Shown in pieces: positions 55,387-64,000 of a stretch of 64,000 nt of DNA (the stretch's first letter is position 1; every line of letters starts with the position of its first letter). Below the pieces are notes generated by a model that was not told where the DNA came from, searched no databases, and saw only the letters and a list, made by a program, of their open reading frames with translations. Position numbers and translations under genes: made by a program. Origin of the DNA: Thermomonas paludicola (GTDB lineage Bacteria > Pseudomonadota > Gammaproteobacteria > Xanthomonadales > Xanthomonadaceae); NCBI RefSeq assembly GCF_024498955.1, contig NZ_CP093311.1, positions 2,232,001-2,296,000 of the forward strand, written 5' to 3'.

Positions 55387-56676
55387 TCAGTTGGGACGCT
55401 TGACGTCTTTCAGCCGCTCGATGCCGAGCAGGCCGAGGATGTATTTCTCGTAGATCGGTTCGGACGTGCCGTTGCGCATCTTGTAGAGGAAGTATTTTTC
55501 GAAGCCGACCTTGGCCAGGTGCACCCATTTGCCGATCCTGGTCCAGGTGACGTTGCGCGGCGGGATCTGCGGCAGCGCCACGAACGCCGCGCCGGTGTCG
55601 CCCATGTCGGCCAGGCAGACCGCGTTCCAGGTGCCTTCGAAATCCGGCGTCTCGCCCTTCAGTTCGGCCTGGATGTTCTTGACGATGGTGGTGACCATCG
55701 ACTCGATCATGAACCCGGTCTTCGGCGCGCCGGTCGGCACCGGCGTGACTTCCACCGGCGGAATCGTCACGCACACGCCGGCCGAGAAGATCTTCGGGTA
55801 CGTCGGGCTGCGCTGGTGCTTGTCCACGATCACGAAGCCGCGCGGGTTGCACAGGCCCGCCACCGCGGCCACCGCCTCCACGCCCTTGAACGCCGGCAGC
55901 AGCATCGCGAACTTGAACGGCAGCACGCGCGAATCGCCCGGCTGGCCCTTGGCATCGTGCTCGACCACGGTCATCTCGCCGTCGCGCACTTCACTGACCT
56001 TGCTGTTCACCACCCAGCTGATATGCCGCTGGCGCATCTCCGATTCCATCAACCCCTTGGAGTCGCCCACGCCGCCGAGCCCCATGTGGCCGATGTACGG
56101 CTCGCTGGTGACGAAGGTCATCGGCACCTTGTCGCGCAGCTTGCGCTTGCGCAGGTCGGCATCGACGATCATCGCGAACTCGTAGGCCGGGCCGAAGCAA
56201 CTGGCCCCCTGCACGGCACCGATCACCACCGGGCCCGGATTCTTCAGGAATTCCTGATAGGCCACCCAGGCGCCCGCTGCGTGCGGCGTGGTGCACACCG
56301 ACTGGGTGAAGCCGCCGTCGGGACCGGCGCCGGGAACCTCGTCGAACGCCAGCTTCGGGCCGGTACAGATCATCAGGTAGTCATAGGCGATGCGCTCGCC
56401 CTTGCCGGTGATGACCGCATCGCCCTCGGCATCGATGTGCTCGACGCCGCTGCCGTCAAAGGTGATGCCATACCGGCCCACATGTTCGGCAACGGGCAGG
56501 GTGATGTCGTCCTGCTTGCGCCAACCGACGGCCAGCCATGGATTGGAAGGCGTGAAGCCGAACGTCTCGCCTTTGCCGACCAGCACGATGTCATGCCCCT
56601 TGCCGAGCGTTTCGCGCAGTTCGTACGCCGCGCTCATGCCACCCAACCCCGCACCCATCACCACGATCCTGGCCAT
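55387..56676 (-). CDS. sqr: Sulfide:quinone oxidoreductase
   Basis: Membrane-associated flavoprotein that oxidises sulfide to sulfane sulfur (polysulfide or thiol persulfide) and passes electrons to quinone. The 429-residue chain begins MARIVVMGAGLGGMSAAYEL (FAD); the redox cysteines C128 (SVCTTPHAAGAW), C160 (QGASCFGPAYEF) and C354 (NAVCLADMGD) align closely with those of Acidithiobacillus SQR. ATG 56676 was chosen; an upstream start at 56700 lies within the promoter area. First gene of a minus-strand operon behind a consensus promoter and facing a BigR/SqrR-type regulator. Confidence 0.94.
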   Translation of the reverse strand: MARIVVMGAGLGGMSAAYELRETLGKGHDIVLVGKGETFGFTPSNPWLAVGWRKQDDITLPVAEHVGRYGITFDGSGVEHIDAEGDAVITGKGERIAYDYLMICTGPKLAFDEVPGAGPDGGFTQSVCTTPHAAGAWVAYQEFLKNPGPVVIGAVQGASCFGPAYEFAMIVDADLRKRKLRDKVPMTFVTSEPYIGHMGLGGVGDSKGLMESEMRQRHISWVVNSKVSEVRDGEMTVVEHDAKGQPGDSRVLPFKFAMLLPAFKGVEAVAAVAGLCNPRGFVIVDKHQRSPTYPKIFSAGVCVTIPPVEVTPVPTGAPKTGFMIESMVTTIVKNIQAELKGETPDFEGTWNAVCLADMGDTGAAFVALPQIPPRNVTWTRIGKWVHLAKVGFEKYFLYKMRNGTSEPIYEKYILGLLGIERLKDVKRPN

Positions 56677-56717
56677 TTCTCGCCTCTTCCCGGTCGCCAT
56701 CTCTGGCAGGTGGATTA

Positions 56718-56758
56718 ATATTAGATCTTGCTTATATTAGTGTCAACTGATATTTTGC
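56718..56758. promoter_or_regulatory. Overlapping divergent promoters with BigR-type operator dyads
   Basis: Minus strand, toward sqr: TTGACA (56743-56748), 17-bp spacer, TAATAT (56720-56725), a nearly perfect sigma-70 promoter. Plus strand, toward the regulator: TTGCTT (56730-56735), 17-bp spacer, TATTTT (56753-56758). AT-rich dyads overlay both: TAATAT/ATATTA (56718-56723, 56736-56741) and an imperfect ATATTAGT/ACTGATAT. A bound ArsR-type dimer would block both promoters at once. Confidence 0.82.
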
Positions 56759-56821
56759 CTGCGCCCCGTCCTGCCTGCGCGGATCGCGCGGCCAGGCCAA
56801 CCCCGCAAGCACGCTGAAGCC

Positions 56822-57169
56822 ATGCCGACCATGCAACGCCGCCCTGCCCTTGAGATGAATCCGGAAGCGATGCGCGCGCATGCCGGCGATGCCGCCCGGC
56901 TGCTGCGGGCGCTGGCCAACGACAAGCGATTGGTGATGTTGTGCCTGCTGGTGGAAGGCGAGCGGTCGGTCGGCGAACTCAACGCCCGGGTCGAACTCAG
57001 CCAATCCGCGCTGTCGCAGCATCTGGCGCTGCTGCGCGCAGATGGGCTGGTCAACACCCGCCGCGAGGCGCAAACGATTTACTACTCACTGGCCGATGGC
57101 CCGGCCCAGCGCATCATCGAAACCCTGCACGGGATCTATTGCGGCACCCAGTCCGTGTGTGCCGGCTAA
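56822..57169 (+). CDS. ArsR-family persulfide-sensing repressor, BigR/SqrR type
   Basis: A 115-residue winged-helix repressor. The DNA-binding helix reads VELSQSALSQHLALLRADGLVNTRREAQTIYYSL. Cys41 (VMLCLLVEGER) and Cys107 (GIYCGTQ) fall at exactly the positions of the sulfide/persulfide-sensing pair of SqrR and BigR, which form a polysulfide bridge and release DNA. The divergent sqr operon is the obvious target, through dyads in the shared promoter. It is convergent with recG, 12 bases away. Confidence 0.93.
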   Translation: MPTMQRRPALEMNPEAMRAHAGDAARLLRALANDKRLVMLCLLVEGERSVGELNARVELSQSALSQHLALLRADGLVNTRREAQTIYYSLADGPAQRIIETLHGIYCGTQSVCAG

Positions 57170-57181
57170 GCCCCTGCTGGC

Positions 57182-59275
57182 TCACGCCGCAGCGTAGCGC
57201 ACGGCACCGCCCACCCAGCGCTGCACGATGCGTTCGGCCACCTCTGGCGCATCGCGCAGCAGGTGATCGGCCAATGCATGCACCCGCGGCAACAGGTCGG
57301 CATCGCGCGCCAGATCCGCCATCCGGAACGCGGCAAGCCCGGTCTGGCGAGTCCCCAGCAATTCACCCGGGCCGCGCAGCTGCAAGTCTTTTTCGGCGAT
57401 GGCAAAGCCGTCACTGGTCTGCCGCAGGGTGTCGAGGCGCTCGCGCGCCATCGCCGACAACGGGCCCTGGTACAGCAGGACACAGCTGGACGCCGCGCGA
57501 CCGCGCCCCACTCGACCGCGCAACTGATGGAGCTGCGCCAGGCCGAGGCGCTCGGCGTTCTCGATCACCATCAGCGAGGCATTGGGAACGTCCACGCCGA
57601 CTTCAATGACGGTGGTCGCCACCAGCAAATCAATCTCGCCGCCCTTGAAGGCGCGCATGATGGCCTGCTTTTCGGCTGCCTTCTGCCGACCATGCACCAG
57701 GCCCACGCGCGCCAGCGGCAGGGCCGCTTGCAGTGCCTCGAACGTGCTTTGCGCGGCCTGCGCCACCACCTCATCGGAATCATCGATCAGGGTGCACACC
57801 CAATAGGCCTGGCGGCCTTCGGCGCAGGCATTGCGGATGCGCTCCACCAGCTCGGGCCGGCGCTCGGCCGACAGCGCGATGGTGGTGACCGGCGTGCGCC
57901 CCGGCGGCAGCTCGTCGATGGCGGACACGTCGAGGTCGGCGTAGGCGCTCATCGCCAGCGTGCGCGGGATCGGGGTGGCGGTCATCACCAGCTGGTGCGG
58001 CACGCCGGCACGGCCCTTGTCGCGCAGCGCCAGCCGCTGGTGCACGCCGAAGCGGTGCTGCTCGTCGACGATGGCCAGCGCGAGGTCGTGGAACGCCACG
58101 CCTTCCTGCATCAGCGCATGCGTGCCGACGACCACCTGCGCCACGCCGGACGCCACCTCCGCCAGCGCCTTCGCCCGCGCCTTGCCGGTCACCTTGCCCG
58201 CCAGCCAGCACACGTTCAATCCCAACGGCTCCAGCCAGCCGCGCAGGTTGTGCAGATGCTGTTCGGCCAGCAGCTCGGTCGGCGCCATCAACGCGGCCTG
58301 GCGGCCATCGGCGACGGCGAGCAGCGCCGCCATCGCCGCGACCACGGTCTTGCCGCTGCCGACGTCGCCCTGCACCAGCCGCAGCATCGGGCGCGGCTGG
58401 CGCAGGTCGTCGCGCAGCTGCGCATACACGCGCGCCTGCGCGTTCGTCAGCGCGAACGGCAGCGATTTCTTCAATCGCGCCACCAGTTTCTCGTCGCCGC
58501 GCAGCGCGCGCGCGCCCTCCGCCTGCAAGGCCAGCCGCTGGCGGCGCAGGCTGAGCTGGTGGGCCAGCAGTTCCTCCAAGGCCAGCCGCCGCTGCGCCGG
58601 ATGCAGGCCGCTTTGCAGCGCGGCGAGGTCGGCGTCGCGCGGTGGCGCGTGCAGGGTCAGGATCGCCTCGCGCAACGACGGCAGGCCGAGTTCGCGCAGC
58701 CACGCCGGCGGCAACAACTCCAGCGCCGCCTCGTCCGGCAACCGCTGCAAGGCCTGCACCACCAGCTTGCGCAGGCTGGCGGGGCCGATGCCTTCGACGG
58801 CGGGATAGACCGGATCCAGCGCCTCGCCCAGCGCATGCTCACCGTCGTCCAGCACGCGGTAACTGGGATGCACGATTTCCAGCCCGAGCTGGCCTGGGCG
58901 CGGCGTACCGTAGGCGCGGACGCGCGCGCCGACCGCGAACTGCGCCACCTGCTGCGCGCGGAAATGGAAGAAGCGCAGCACCAGCGTACCCCGGCCCGCA
59001 TCGGACAGGGCCACCCGCAGCATCGGCCGGTAGCGGAAGCCGCGCTCCACCGCTTCGACCCGGCCTTCGACCTGCGCGGGCACGCCGGCGCGCAAGTCGC
59101 GGATCGGGGTCAGCGCGGTGCGGTTCTCGTATTCGCGCGGCAGGTGCAGCCACAGATCCTGCAAGGTCGAAAGCCCGCGCGCCGCGAGTTTCTCACGCAG
59201 CGCCGGACCAACGCCGGTCAGGACGGAAAGCGGGGTGTCGGCACCCGCGATGGCATTGATGGGTGCTGCCGGCAT
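57182..59275 (-). CDS. recG: ATP-dependent DNA helicase RecG
   Basis: Junction-specific helicase that reverses stalled replication forks and processes Holliday junctions. The 697-residue protein has the wedge (OB) domain at the N-terminus (LTGVGPALREKLAARGL, REYENRTALTPIRDL), Walker A GDVGSGKTVVAAMAAL, the helicase box DEQHRFGVHQR, motif VTMTATPIPRTLAM, and ENAERLGLAQLHQLRGRVGRG near the C-terminus. Start ATG 59275 (MPAAPINA) gives the usual length. Monocistronic. Confidence 0.96.
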   Translation of the reverse strand: MPAAPINAIAGADTPLSVLTGVGPALREKLAARGLSTLQDLWLHLPREYENRTALTPIRDLRAGVPAQVEGRVEAVERGFRYRPMLRVALSDAGRGTLVLRFFHFRAQQVAQFAVGARVRAYGTPRPGQLGLEIVHPSYRVLDDGEHALGEALDPVYPAVEGIGPASLRKLVVQALQRLPDEAALELLPPAWLRELGLPSLREAILTLHAPPRDADLAALQSGLHPAQRRLALEELLAHQLSLRRQRLALQAEGARALRGDEKLVARLKKSLPFALTNAQARVYAQLRDDLRQPRPMLRLVQGDVGSGKTVVAAMAALLAVADGRQAALMAPTELLAEQHLHNLRGWLEPLGLNVCWLAGKVTGKARAKALAEVASGVAQVVVGTHALMQEGVAFHDLALAIVDEQHRFGVHQRLALRDKGRAGVPHQLVMTATPIPRTLAMSAYADLDVSAIDELPPGRTPVTTIALSAERRPELVERIRNACAEGRQAYWVCTLIDDSDEVVAQAAQSTFEALQAALPLARVGLVHGRQKAAEKQAIMRAFKGGEIDLLVATTVIEVGVDVPNASLMVIENAERLGLAQLHQLRGRVGRGRAASSCVLLYQGPLSAMARERLDTLRQTSDGFAIAEKDLQLRGPGELLGTRQTGLAAFRMADLARDADLLPRVHALADHLLRDAPEVAERIVQRWVGGAVRYAAA

Positions 59276-59323
59276 CGCACAAGGATGCCGGCATGCATGC
59301 GATCACGCCAGTCTGGCGCGCAC

Positions 59324-61744
59324 TCAATAGCGGAATTGCATTTCCAGGCCAAGCTGGCGGGGGGCGCTGATGCTGGCGCCCACCGTTCCGAAAACGCTGG
59401 TGCCGTACTGCCAAAGGTCGGTGACATGACGCTGGTTGAATACGTTGTTGGCGTAGGCGGCCACGCTCCAGGCGTCTTTCGGCGAGCGCCATTGCACGAA
59501 CAAATCGGTGCGATTGCTTGCCGCGCCGATGCGGAACGCGGGATAGCTGCCGCAGTTGCCCTGGCCAATCGACGCCGCATTGCAGCGCATCGCTCCGCGC
59601 GCGCCGTGGCGGGCCGACAGCAGCAGGCTGCCGGCTTCGCCCAGTTCAACGCGATACCGCCCACCCAGCGCATAGGAGATGCGCGGCTCGCCGGTCGGCT
59701 TGCCGCTGAGGTTCAATCCCTGCGGGGTGACGTAGTGGTCATAGGTCGAATCGATCCAGCCCAGGTTGAAGTCGAATTGCAGCGCACGGCTCGGGAACCA
59801 GCGCGCGCTGAACTCCGCGCCGGTGGCGGTGAGGTCGCTCACATTGGTGACATAGCGCGGCACCTGGGTGCTGGTATCCAGCCAGATCGCCTGGCGGTTG
59901 TTGTATTGATAGCGATAGGCCGAGGCTTCGAACTGCAGGCGCCCGTCCTGCAACGACTGCTTGATGCCCGCCTCCAGATTCCACACTTCCTCGTTCTTGA
60001 AACTCGCACCCGGCGAGAACGCGTTGTAACCGCCCGCCTTGTAGCCCTTGGCCAGCGATGCAAACACCATGCTGCCGTTGGCCAGGTGGTAGTCGATCAC
60101 CAGGCGCGGGCTGACATCGCTCCAGGCATGACTGGCGCGATTGAGCACGCCCTTGTTGGCCATCGAGACCGGATCGGAAAATGCCAGGTCCATCCCCGCC
60201 AACGTGGCCGCATCCAGGCCGGCGCCAGCCAGGATGCCGGCGCTGTCCAATATCTGCAGCGCCTGGTTCAATGCATCCGCGCGATGGTAGTCGTTGAACC
60301 AGGAAAACTGCTTCTCGTCGCGGGTATAGCGCAGGCCGACGGTCAGGTTGAGCTTGTCGGTGGCATGCCAGATCACGTCGCCAAACGCAGCGTAGGCGGT
60401 GGATGCCAGGGTGTTGTCATACGACTCCGTCCACGGCTGGCCAAGCAGCTGCACCGGCACTGCGTACTGGTCGGCCGCCGCCTGCAGCATGCTGAAAAGC
60501 GGGATGCCCAGCGCGTACAGCGTTGCGGTATCCACGCTGCTGCTGTCCAGGTCCACCACGCTGGACTGGCGCGCACGCTCCTTGAACCAGCTGGCGCCGG
60601 CCACCCAGTCGATGCGCTCGTTCCCGCCGCTGAACTTGAACTCCTGATACCAGGTGGTGTTGCGCTCGCTGTTGATGCTGTCCATGTAGAGGTAGGCCCG
60701 GTTGGTGCCGTCCTCCTCGGTGCGGTTGAACGTGTCGTAATGACGCCAGGCGGTGGTTGCGGCCAGCGCCCCCCACCGGAAGTCATGCTCCACCCGCAGC
60801 GTGAGCCCATCGAAATCGCGGGTTTCGTCATTGCCCGCCACGTCGGTGGTGGCCGGCATGTCGAACGGATTGCGATAGTGCAGCGGGTCGGCCGGAAATG
60901 CCGGCAAACCGGTCACCGGATCCAGATCGACGATGCCGATGGTGGGGCGCGACCGCTGGTTCAGCCGCTCGCGATCCCAGGTCAGCTGCACGCGCGTACG
61001 GTCCGAAGCGTCCCAGCCCAGGGCCATTCGCAAGGCGTCATTCTTGCCATCATTGAGCGGCCTGCCGGTTGCGGCATCGCGGAGCCAACCATCGGTCTGT
61101 CCATGCAGGGCATTGATGCGCAACGCCAGGTGATCGCCCAGCGGCATGTTGAACATGCCGTCGAACTGGCGCTGCCCATGATCGCCGGCGCGCAGCCGTG
61201 CCCGCGCTTCCAGCGTTGCGGAGGGCTGCTTGGTGATGATCGAAATCGCGCCCGCAGCCGTATTGCGGCCAAACAGCGTGCCCTGTGGCCCTTTCAGGAC
61301 TTCGATGCGCTCCACGTCCAGGAACGGCAGCACGGTGCCGCCACCGCGCCCGGCATAAACGCCATCCACATACACGCCCACGGTGGGGTCGGTGCCAATG
61401 CCGATGTCCTCGGTGCTCAGCCCGCGCAGCTTGAACTTGACCTGGGTGGCCTGCACGTCGTTGACGTCGAGGCCGGGGATGAAACTGTCGAGGTCGGCAA
61501 TCGTCCTGGCCGCCGTGGTGTCGATGACGTCGGCATCCACCACCTGCAGCGCGATCGGCACGTCCTGCAACTCCTGTTCGCGGCTCTGCGCAGTCACCAC
61601 GATCTTGTCCAGCTGCACGGCGTCCGGCTTGGCGGCCGGTTGCGCCTGCGGGGTCTCCTGCGCCTGCGCGGAAAACGCCGCGGAAGCCAGCAGCGATGCC
61701 AGCAATGCCTTGCGCACGCCATCGGTCAAAATGTGGTGTTTCAT
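59324..61744 (-). CDS. TonB-dependent receptor
   Basis: Outer-membrane receptor of 806 residues. A signal peptide (…SAAFSAQAQ) is followed by a TonB-box-like VQLDKIVVTAQSREQELQDVPIALQVVDADVI, the plug (LKGPQGTLFGRNTAAGAISIITKQPS), and a long barrel ending EMQFRY with C-terminal aromatic residue. It resembles the large family of receptors for siderophores, carbohydrates or aromatic compounds in this group; ligand is unknown. The divergent AraC-type gene, 208 bases away, probably controls it. Cysteines near MRCNAASIGQGNCGSY suggest an extracellular disulfide loop. Confidence 0.93.
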   Translation of the reverse strand: MKHHILTDGVRKALLASLLASAAFSAQAQETPQAQPAAKPDAVQLDKIVVTAQSREQELQDVPIALQVVDADVIDTTAARTIADLDSFIPGLDVNDVQATQVKFKLRGLSTEDIGIGTDPTVGVYVDGVYAGRGGGTVLPFLDVERIEVLKGPQGTLFGRNTAAGAISIITKQPSATLEARARLRAGDHGQRQFDGMFNMPLGDHLALRINALHGQTDGWLRDAATGRPLNDGKNDALRMALGWDASDRTRVQLTWDRERLNQRSRPTIGIVDLDPVTGLPAFPADPLHYRNPFDMPATTDVAGNDETRDFDGLTLRVEHDFRWGALAATTAWRHYDTFNRTEEDGTNRAYLYMDSINSERNTTWYQEFKFSGGNERIDWVAGASWFKERARQSSVVDLDSSSVDTATLYALGIPLFSMLQAAADQYAVPVQLLGQPWTESYDNTLASTAYAAFGDVIWHATDKLNLTVGLRYTRDEKQFSWFNDYHRADALNQALQILDSAGILAGAGLDAATLAGMDLAFSDPVSMANKGVLNRASHAWSDVSPRLVIDYHLANGSMVFASLAKGYKAGGYNAFSPGASFKNEEVWNLEAGIKQSLQDGRLQFEASAYRYQYNNRQAIWLDTSTQVPRYVTNVSDLTATGAEFSARWFPSRALQFDFNLGWIDSTYDHYVTPQGLNLSGKPTGEPRISYALGGRYRVELGEAGSLLLSARHGARGAMRCNAASIGQGNCGSYPAFRIGAASNRTDLFVQWRSPKDAWSVAAYANNVFNQRHVTDLWQYGTSVFGTVGASISAPRQLGLEMQFRY

Positions 61745-61952
61745 TGCAGTCCCCTGTTGTTGGATTCACGCCCCTGCCCCGGACGCTCGGCTTGCCCCGG
61801 CACCCAGCATGATCGGCAACACCAGCGTGCGGCGCGCCGGCACTGCCCATGGATGCCGTCCCTCGGGAATTGCAGTTTGTGCGGATGAATCCACGGGTGA
61901 AAAGGGGCCATCCGCCCTAGAATGGGGGTGAAACGGACATATCGAGCCTCCC

Positions 61953-63080
61953 ATGCCGCCCCGTCCTGCCCGCCGCCCCCTCGCCCCGCCGGGCAGCAAC
62001 CGCTTCCATGGCCGCATCATCGCCCCCCTGGTTGCCCATGCCGAAGAACTGGGGCTTCGCTGCGACCACTGGTTCATCGGACTTGCGGTCGAAGCTGCCG
62101 ATTTTGCCGACTTCCACCACCTGCCCTGCCTGTCCTACCGGGAGACCTGCGCGATCCTCCGCCACGCGCTGGCCTCACTGCCTGGCAGCGGTCATGGGCT
62201 GGAATTGGGCGCGCGCCAGACCCTGGCCGAATTCGATGTCCTCGGCCTGGCGATGCTGGCCTCGCCAACCTTCGGCGATGCATTGCGCACCGGCATCCGC
62301 TACGCCCCCATCACCGGGGTCATGTTCGCACTGGCGATGGATGAGGAGCGCGCCGGCGTCGCCATCACCCTGCACATGTACGAACACGATGCGCAGCTGC
62401 AGCCGTATCTTTGCGAAGAGCTGATTTCAAGCTGCATGAATCTGTGCCGGGCGATGCTGGGTGACGGGTTCCAGCCCGAGCGCGTGGATCTGGCGTATCC
62501 GCCACCGCCACACGCCGAGCGCTACACGCAGCTGTTCGGCCCGAACGTGCGGTTCGGATGCCACGAAAACCGGATCGTGATCGCGCATCGCTGGATGCCC
62601 ACGCCCATGCCCGCCGCGAACCCGAACGCGGTACGCCAGATGACCGCCGTCTGCGATGCGGAAATGCCGCCGGGCCACGCCGCATCCGGGCTGGCCGCAG
62701 CCATTGAACAGCGCCTGTGGCAGCGGCTGGCCAACCCTCCGCGCCTGCAGGAACTGGCCACTGAAATGCACATGACCGAACGCACCCTGCGCCGGCAACT
62801 GCAGGCAGAGAACGACAGTTACCGCGCCCTGCTCGATCGTCTCCGCGCGCGCGCCGCCAGCCGGCTGCTGCGCGAACGCGTGTTGCCGCTGGGACAGGTG
62901 GCGGCGGCCGTGGGGTTTGCGGATGTGCGCGACTTCCGCCGCGCCTTCAAGCGCTGGACCGGGCAACTGCCCGGCCAGCTTCGCCACGGCCAGCGCCCGG
63001 CAGCGGAGGCGCCGGCTCAGCCAAGCACCATCACGCCATCCACCTCGAACGCGGCGCCGCGCGGCAGCGCCGCCGCTTGA
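61953..63080 (+). CDS. AraC-family transcriptional regulator (OruR/ArgR-like)
   Basis: A 375-residue regulator. The N-terminal part (about 60-210) resembles the arabinose-binding-like domain of OruR-type proteins ([41 protein letters not shown]). The C-terminal double helix-turn-helix ([71 protein letters not shown]) is canonical. The last 20 residues, rich in Pro/Ser/Thr/Ala, lie over the 3' end of ridA and are probably a neutral extension. It is divergent from the TonB-dependent receptor, its likely target. Confidence 0.9.
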   Translation: MPPRPARRPLAPPGSNRFHGRIIAPLVAHAEELGLRCDHWFIGLAVEAADFADFHHLPCLSYRETCAILRHALASLPGSGHGLELGARQTLAEFDVLGLAMLASPTFGDALRTGIRYAPITGVMFALAMDEERAGVAITLHMYEHDAQLQPYLCEELISSCMNLCRAMLGDGFQPERVDLAYPPPPHAERYTQLFGPNVRFGCHENRIVIAHRWMPTPMPAANPNAVRQMTAVCDAEMPPGHAASGLAAAIEQRLWQRLANPPRLQELATEMHMTERTLRRQLQAENDSYRALLDRLRARAASRLLRERVLPLGQVAAAVGFADVRDFRRAFKRWTGQLPGQLRHGQRPAAEAPAQPSTITPSTSNAAPRGSAAA

Positions 63081-63400
63081 ATGGTGGAGCGCGCCGGATA
63101 GGGCTGGCTGAAGTACTCGGCCATCACCGCATTCACCCGCGCGAAGTCGGCGAGATCGGTCAGGTACAGGCCCAGCCGCACCACGTTCTCGAAGGATCCC
63201 CCGGCGGCCACGCAGACCGCGCGAAGATTGTCGAATGCCTGCCGCGCCTGCGCCTCGATGTCCCCTTCCACCATTTGGCCACTCCCCGGCAGCAAGGGCG
63301 TCTGCCCGGACAGGTACACGGTGTTGCCGGCGCGGATGGCCTGCGAATACGGGCCGATGGCGGCGGGGGCGGAATCGGTATGGATGGCGGTGCGCGACAT
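63017..63400 (-). CDS. RidA family protein (reactive intermediate deaminase)
   Basis: A 127-residue RidA/YjgF/UK114 protein, a trimeric deaminase that hydrolyses reactive enamines/imines (for instance 2-aminoacrylate) made by PLP enzymes. Motifs: [61 protein letters not shown], and the catalytic Arg in [29 protein letters not shown] 63400 ([12 protein letters not shown]) fits; the 10-residue upstream extension is not needed. It converges with and overlaps the AraC gene by 64 bases and follows spoT. Confidence 0.95.
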   Translation of the reverse strand: MSRTAIHTDSAPAAIGPYSQAIRAGNTVYLSGQTPLLPGSGQMVEGDIEAQARQAFDNLRAVCVAAGGSFENVVRLGLYLTDLADFARVNAVMAEYFSQPYPARSTIQAAALPRGAAFEVDGVMVLG

Positions 63401-63468
63401 GGGATCTCCGGGCGGCATGAAGGTCTGCAACCCCGGATTCTACTGCGCGCCCGCAGGCGGCCGTGCGC

Positions 63469-64000
63469 TCAACAGCGCTGCACGTCCTGCACCACCTGCA
63501 GCCTGCGCACGCCGCGGATCACCTCGGCCAGGTGGCGGCTGTCGGTGACGTCGATGCCGAAACGCAGCACCGCGATGTTGCTGTCGCGCTCCAGGTACTC
63601 GACGCGGTCGATGTTGGATTCCGCGTTGGCGATCGCCGCCGCCACCTGCGCCAGCACGCCGGGGCGGTTTTCCACTTCGATGCGGATCGCCACGCTGAAA
63701 TCGCCGGCCACTTCGCGGTCCCAGCCGATCGCCACCCAGCGCTCCGGCGACTTGCGGAATTCGGCCACGTTCGGGCATTCCATCCGGTGCACCACGATGC
63801 CCTTGCCGGCGCTGTGGTAACCCATGATCTCGTCGCGCGGAATCGGCAGGCAGCACTGCGCGAAGCTGATCACGCCGCGCTCCGACCCGGTGATCAGGAT
63901 GCGCTCCTGCAGCACTCCCGCCGTTGCCGACGCTTCCGCGCCTGGCGACTGGCTGGACTGCTGCGCCAGCAGCAAGGCCACCTGCGACGGCATGCGGTTG
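63469..64000 (-). CDS. spoT: C-terminal part of bifunctional (p)ppGpp synthetase/hydrolase SpoT (5' end beyond the window)
   Basis: The frame is open to the right edge, so only the last 176 or so codons are seen. The piece covers the zinc-finger/conserved-cysteine domain (RGVISFAQCCLPIPRDEIMGYHSAGKGIVVHRMECPN) and the C-terminal ACT domain (IRIEVENRPGVLAQVAAAIANAESNIDRVEYLERD), which together form the regulatory half of long RSH enzymes. The catalytic domains lie upstream, outside the window. Assignment to SpoT and not RelA is by the following ridA gene, a common gene order in gammaproteobacteria. Confidence 0.93.
   Translation of the reverse strand, partial: NRMPSQVALLLAQQSSQSPGAEASATAGVLQERILITGSERGVISFAQCCLPIPRDEIMGYHSAGKGIVVHRMECPNVAEFRKSPERWVAIGWDREVAGDFSVAIRIEVENRPGVLAQVAAAIANAESNIDRVEYLERDSNIAVLRFGIDVTDSRHLAEVIRGVRRLQVVQDVQRC

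Noticed and set aside
57263..61888. Plus-strand open frame of 1541 codons
   Set aside because: It runs antisense across recG and the TonB-dependent receptor, both clear genes. Its product is rich in Arg, His, Gln and Ala with no motifs, the usual shadow in high-GC DNA.

Overview
The window is about 64 kb of high-GC, gene-dense chromosomal DNA from a gammaproteobacterium, most likely of the Xanthomonadaceae/Lysobacteraceae (Lysobacter, Thermomonas, Luteimonas or Stenotrophomonas-like). This is an inference from the divergent mrcA/pilMNOPQ locus, citrate synthase beside a zinc-free type B L31 protein, M56-TonB fusion proteins, several TonB-dependent receptors, and the general gene style. No RNA genes, CRISPR arrays or insertion sequences were recognised. 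No gene-free stretch exceeds about 250 bases.

Layout. 1-1.8 kb: end of a surface-polysaccharide locus (UDP-glucuronate decarboxylase, cut by the window edge, and a family 2 glycosyltransferase). 2-8.1 kb: lower glycolysis (pyk, pgk, gap) interspersed with a membrane diguanylate cyclase and ferredoxin fdxA. 8.2-10.9 kb: a secreted S1/P1 nuclease and a BlaI/M56-TonB sensor pair with two operator-like dyads. 11-14.1 kb: a copper cluster (DUF2946, OprC-like receptor, PCu(A)C chaperone). 14.1-16.1 kb: tkt. 16.2-17.7 kb: hipBA, with hipA frameshifted near its end.

17.8-27.3 kb: a large tellurium-resistance-type (Ter) signalling cluster on the minus strand. It holds a TerC-like membrane protein, three vWA (TerY) proteins, two TerD proteins, a PP2C phosphatase with an Ig-like module, a protein kinase with a zinc ribbon, two tiny paralogous proteins of 51 and 56 residues, and a 136-residue unknown. 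A divergent XRE regulator faces it across an inverted repeat that lies just beside a TTGACA box. This is the least-described system in the window.

27.4-29.5 kb: a FitAB-type toxin-antitoxin pair with a perfect 12-bp dyad, and an unusual DAACS symporter. 29.5-36.4 kb: a six-gene aerotolerance-type (Bat/MoxR) operon with start/stop overlaps and a coding 12-bp tandem repeat. 36.5-44.2 kb: pilMNOPQ and the divergent mrcA. 44.2-47.7 kb: an unknown protein, gltA, rpmE2 and a nucleoside hydrolase.

47.7-57.2 kb: a sulfide/persulfide-stress operon (sqr, DUF2892, RND adaptor and pump, OsmC, TrxC, AhpD-like, DUF442 lipoprotein, second SQR-like flavoprotein). It is controlled by a divergent BigR/SqrR-type regulator that keeps both sensor cysteines. 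The RND pump gene has absorbed a 111-bp palindromic repeat element in frame. 57.2-64 kb: recG, a TonB-dependent receptor with a divergent AraC regulator, ridA, and the 3' end of spoT.
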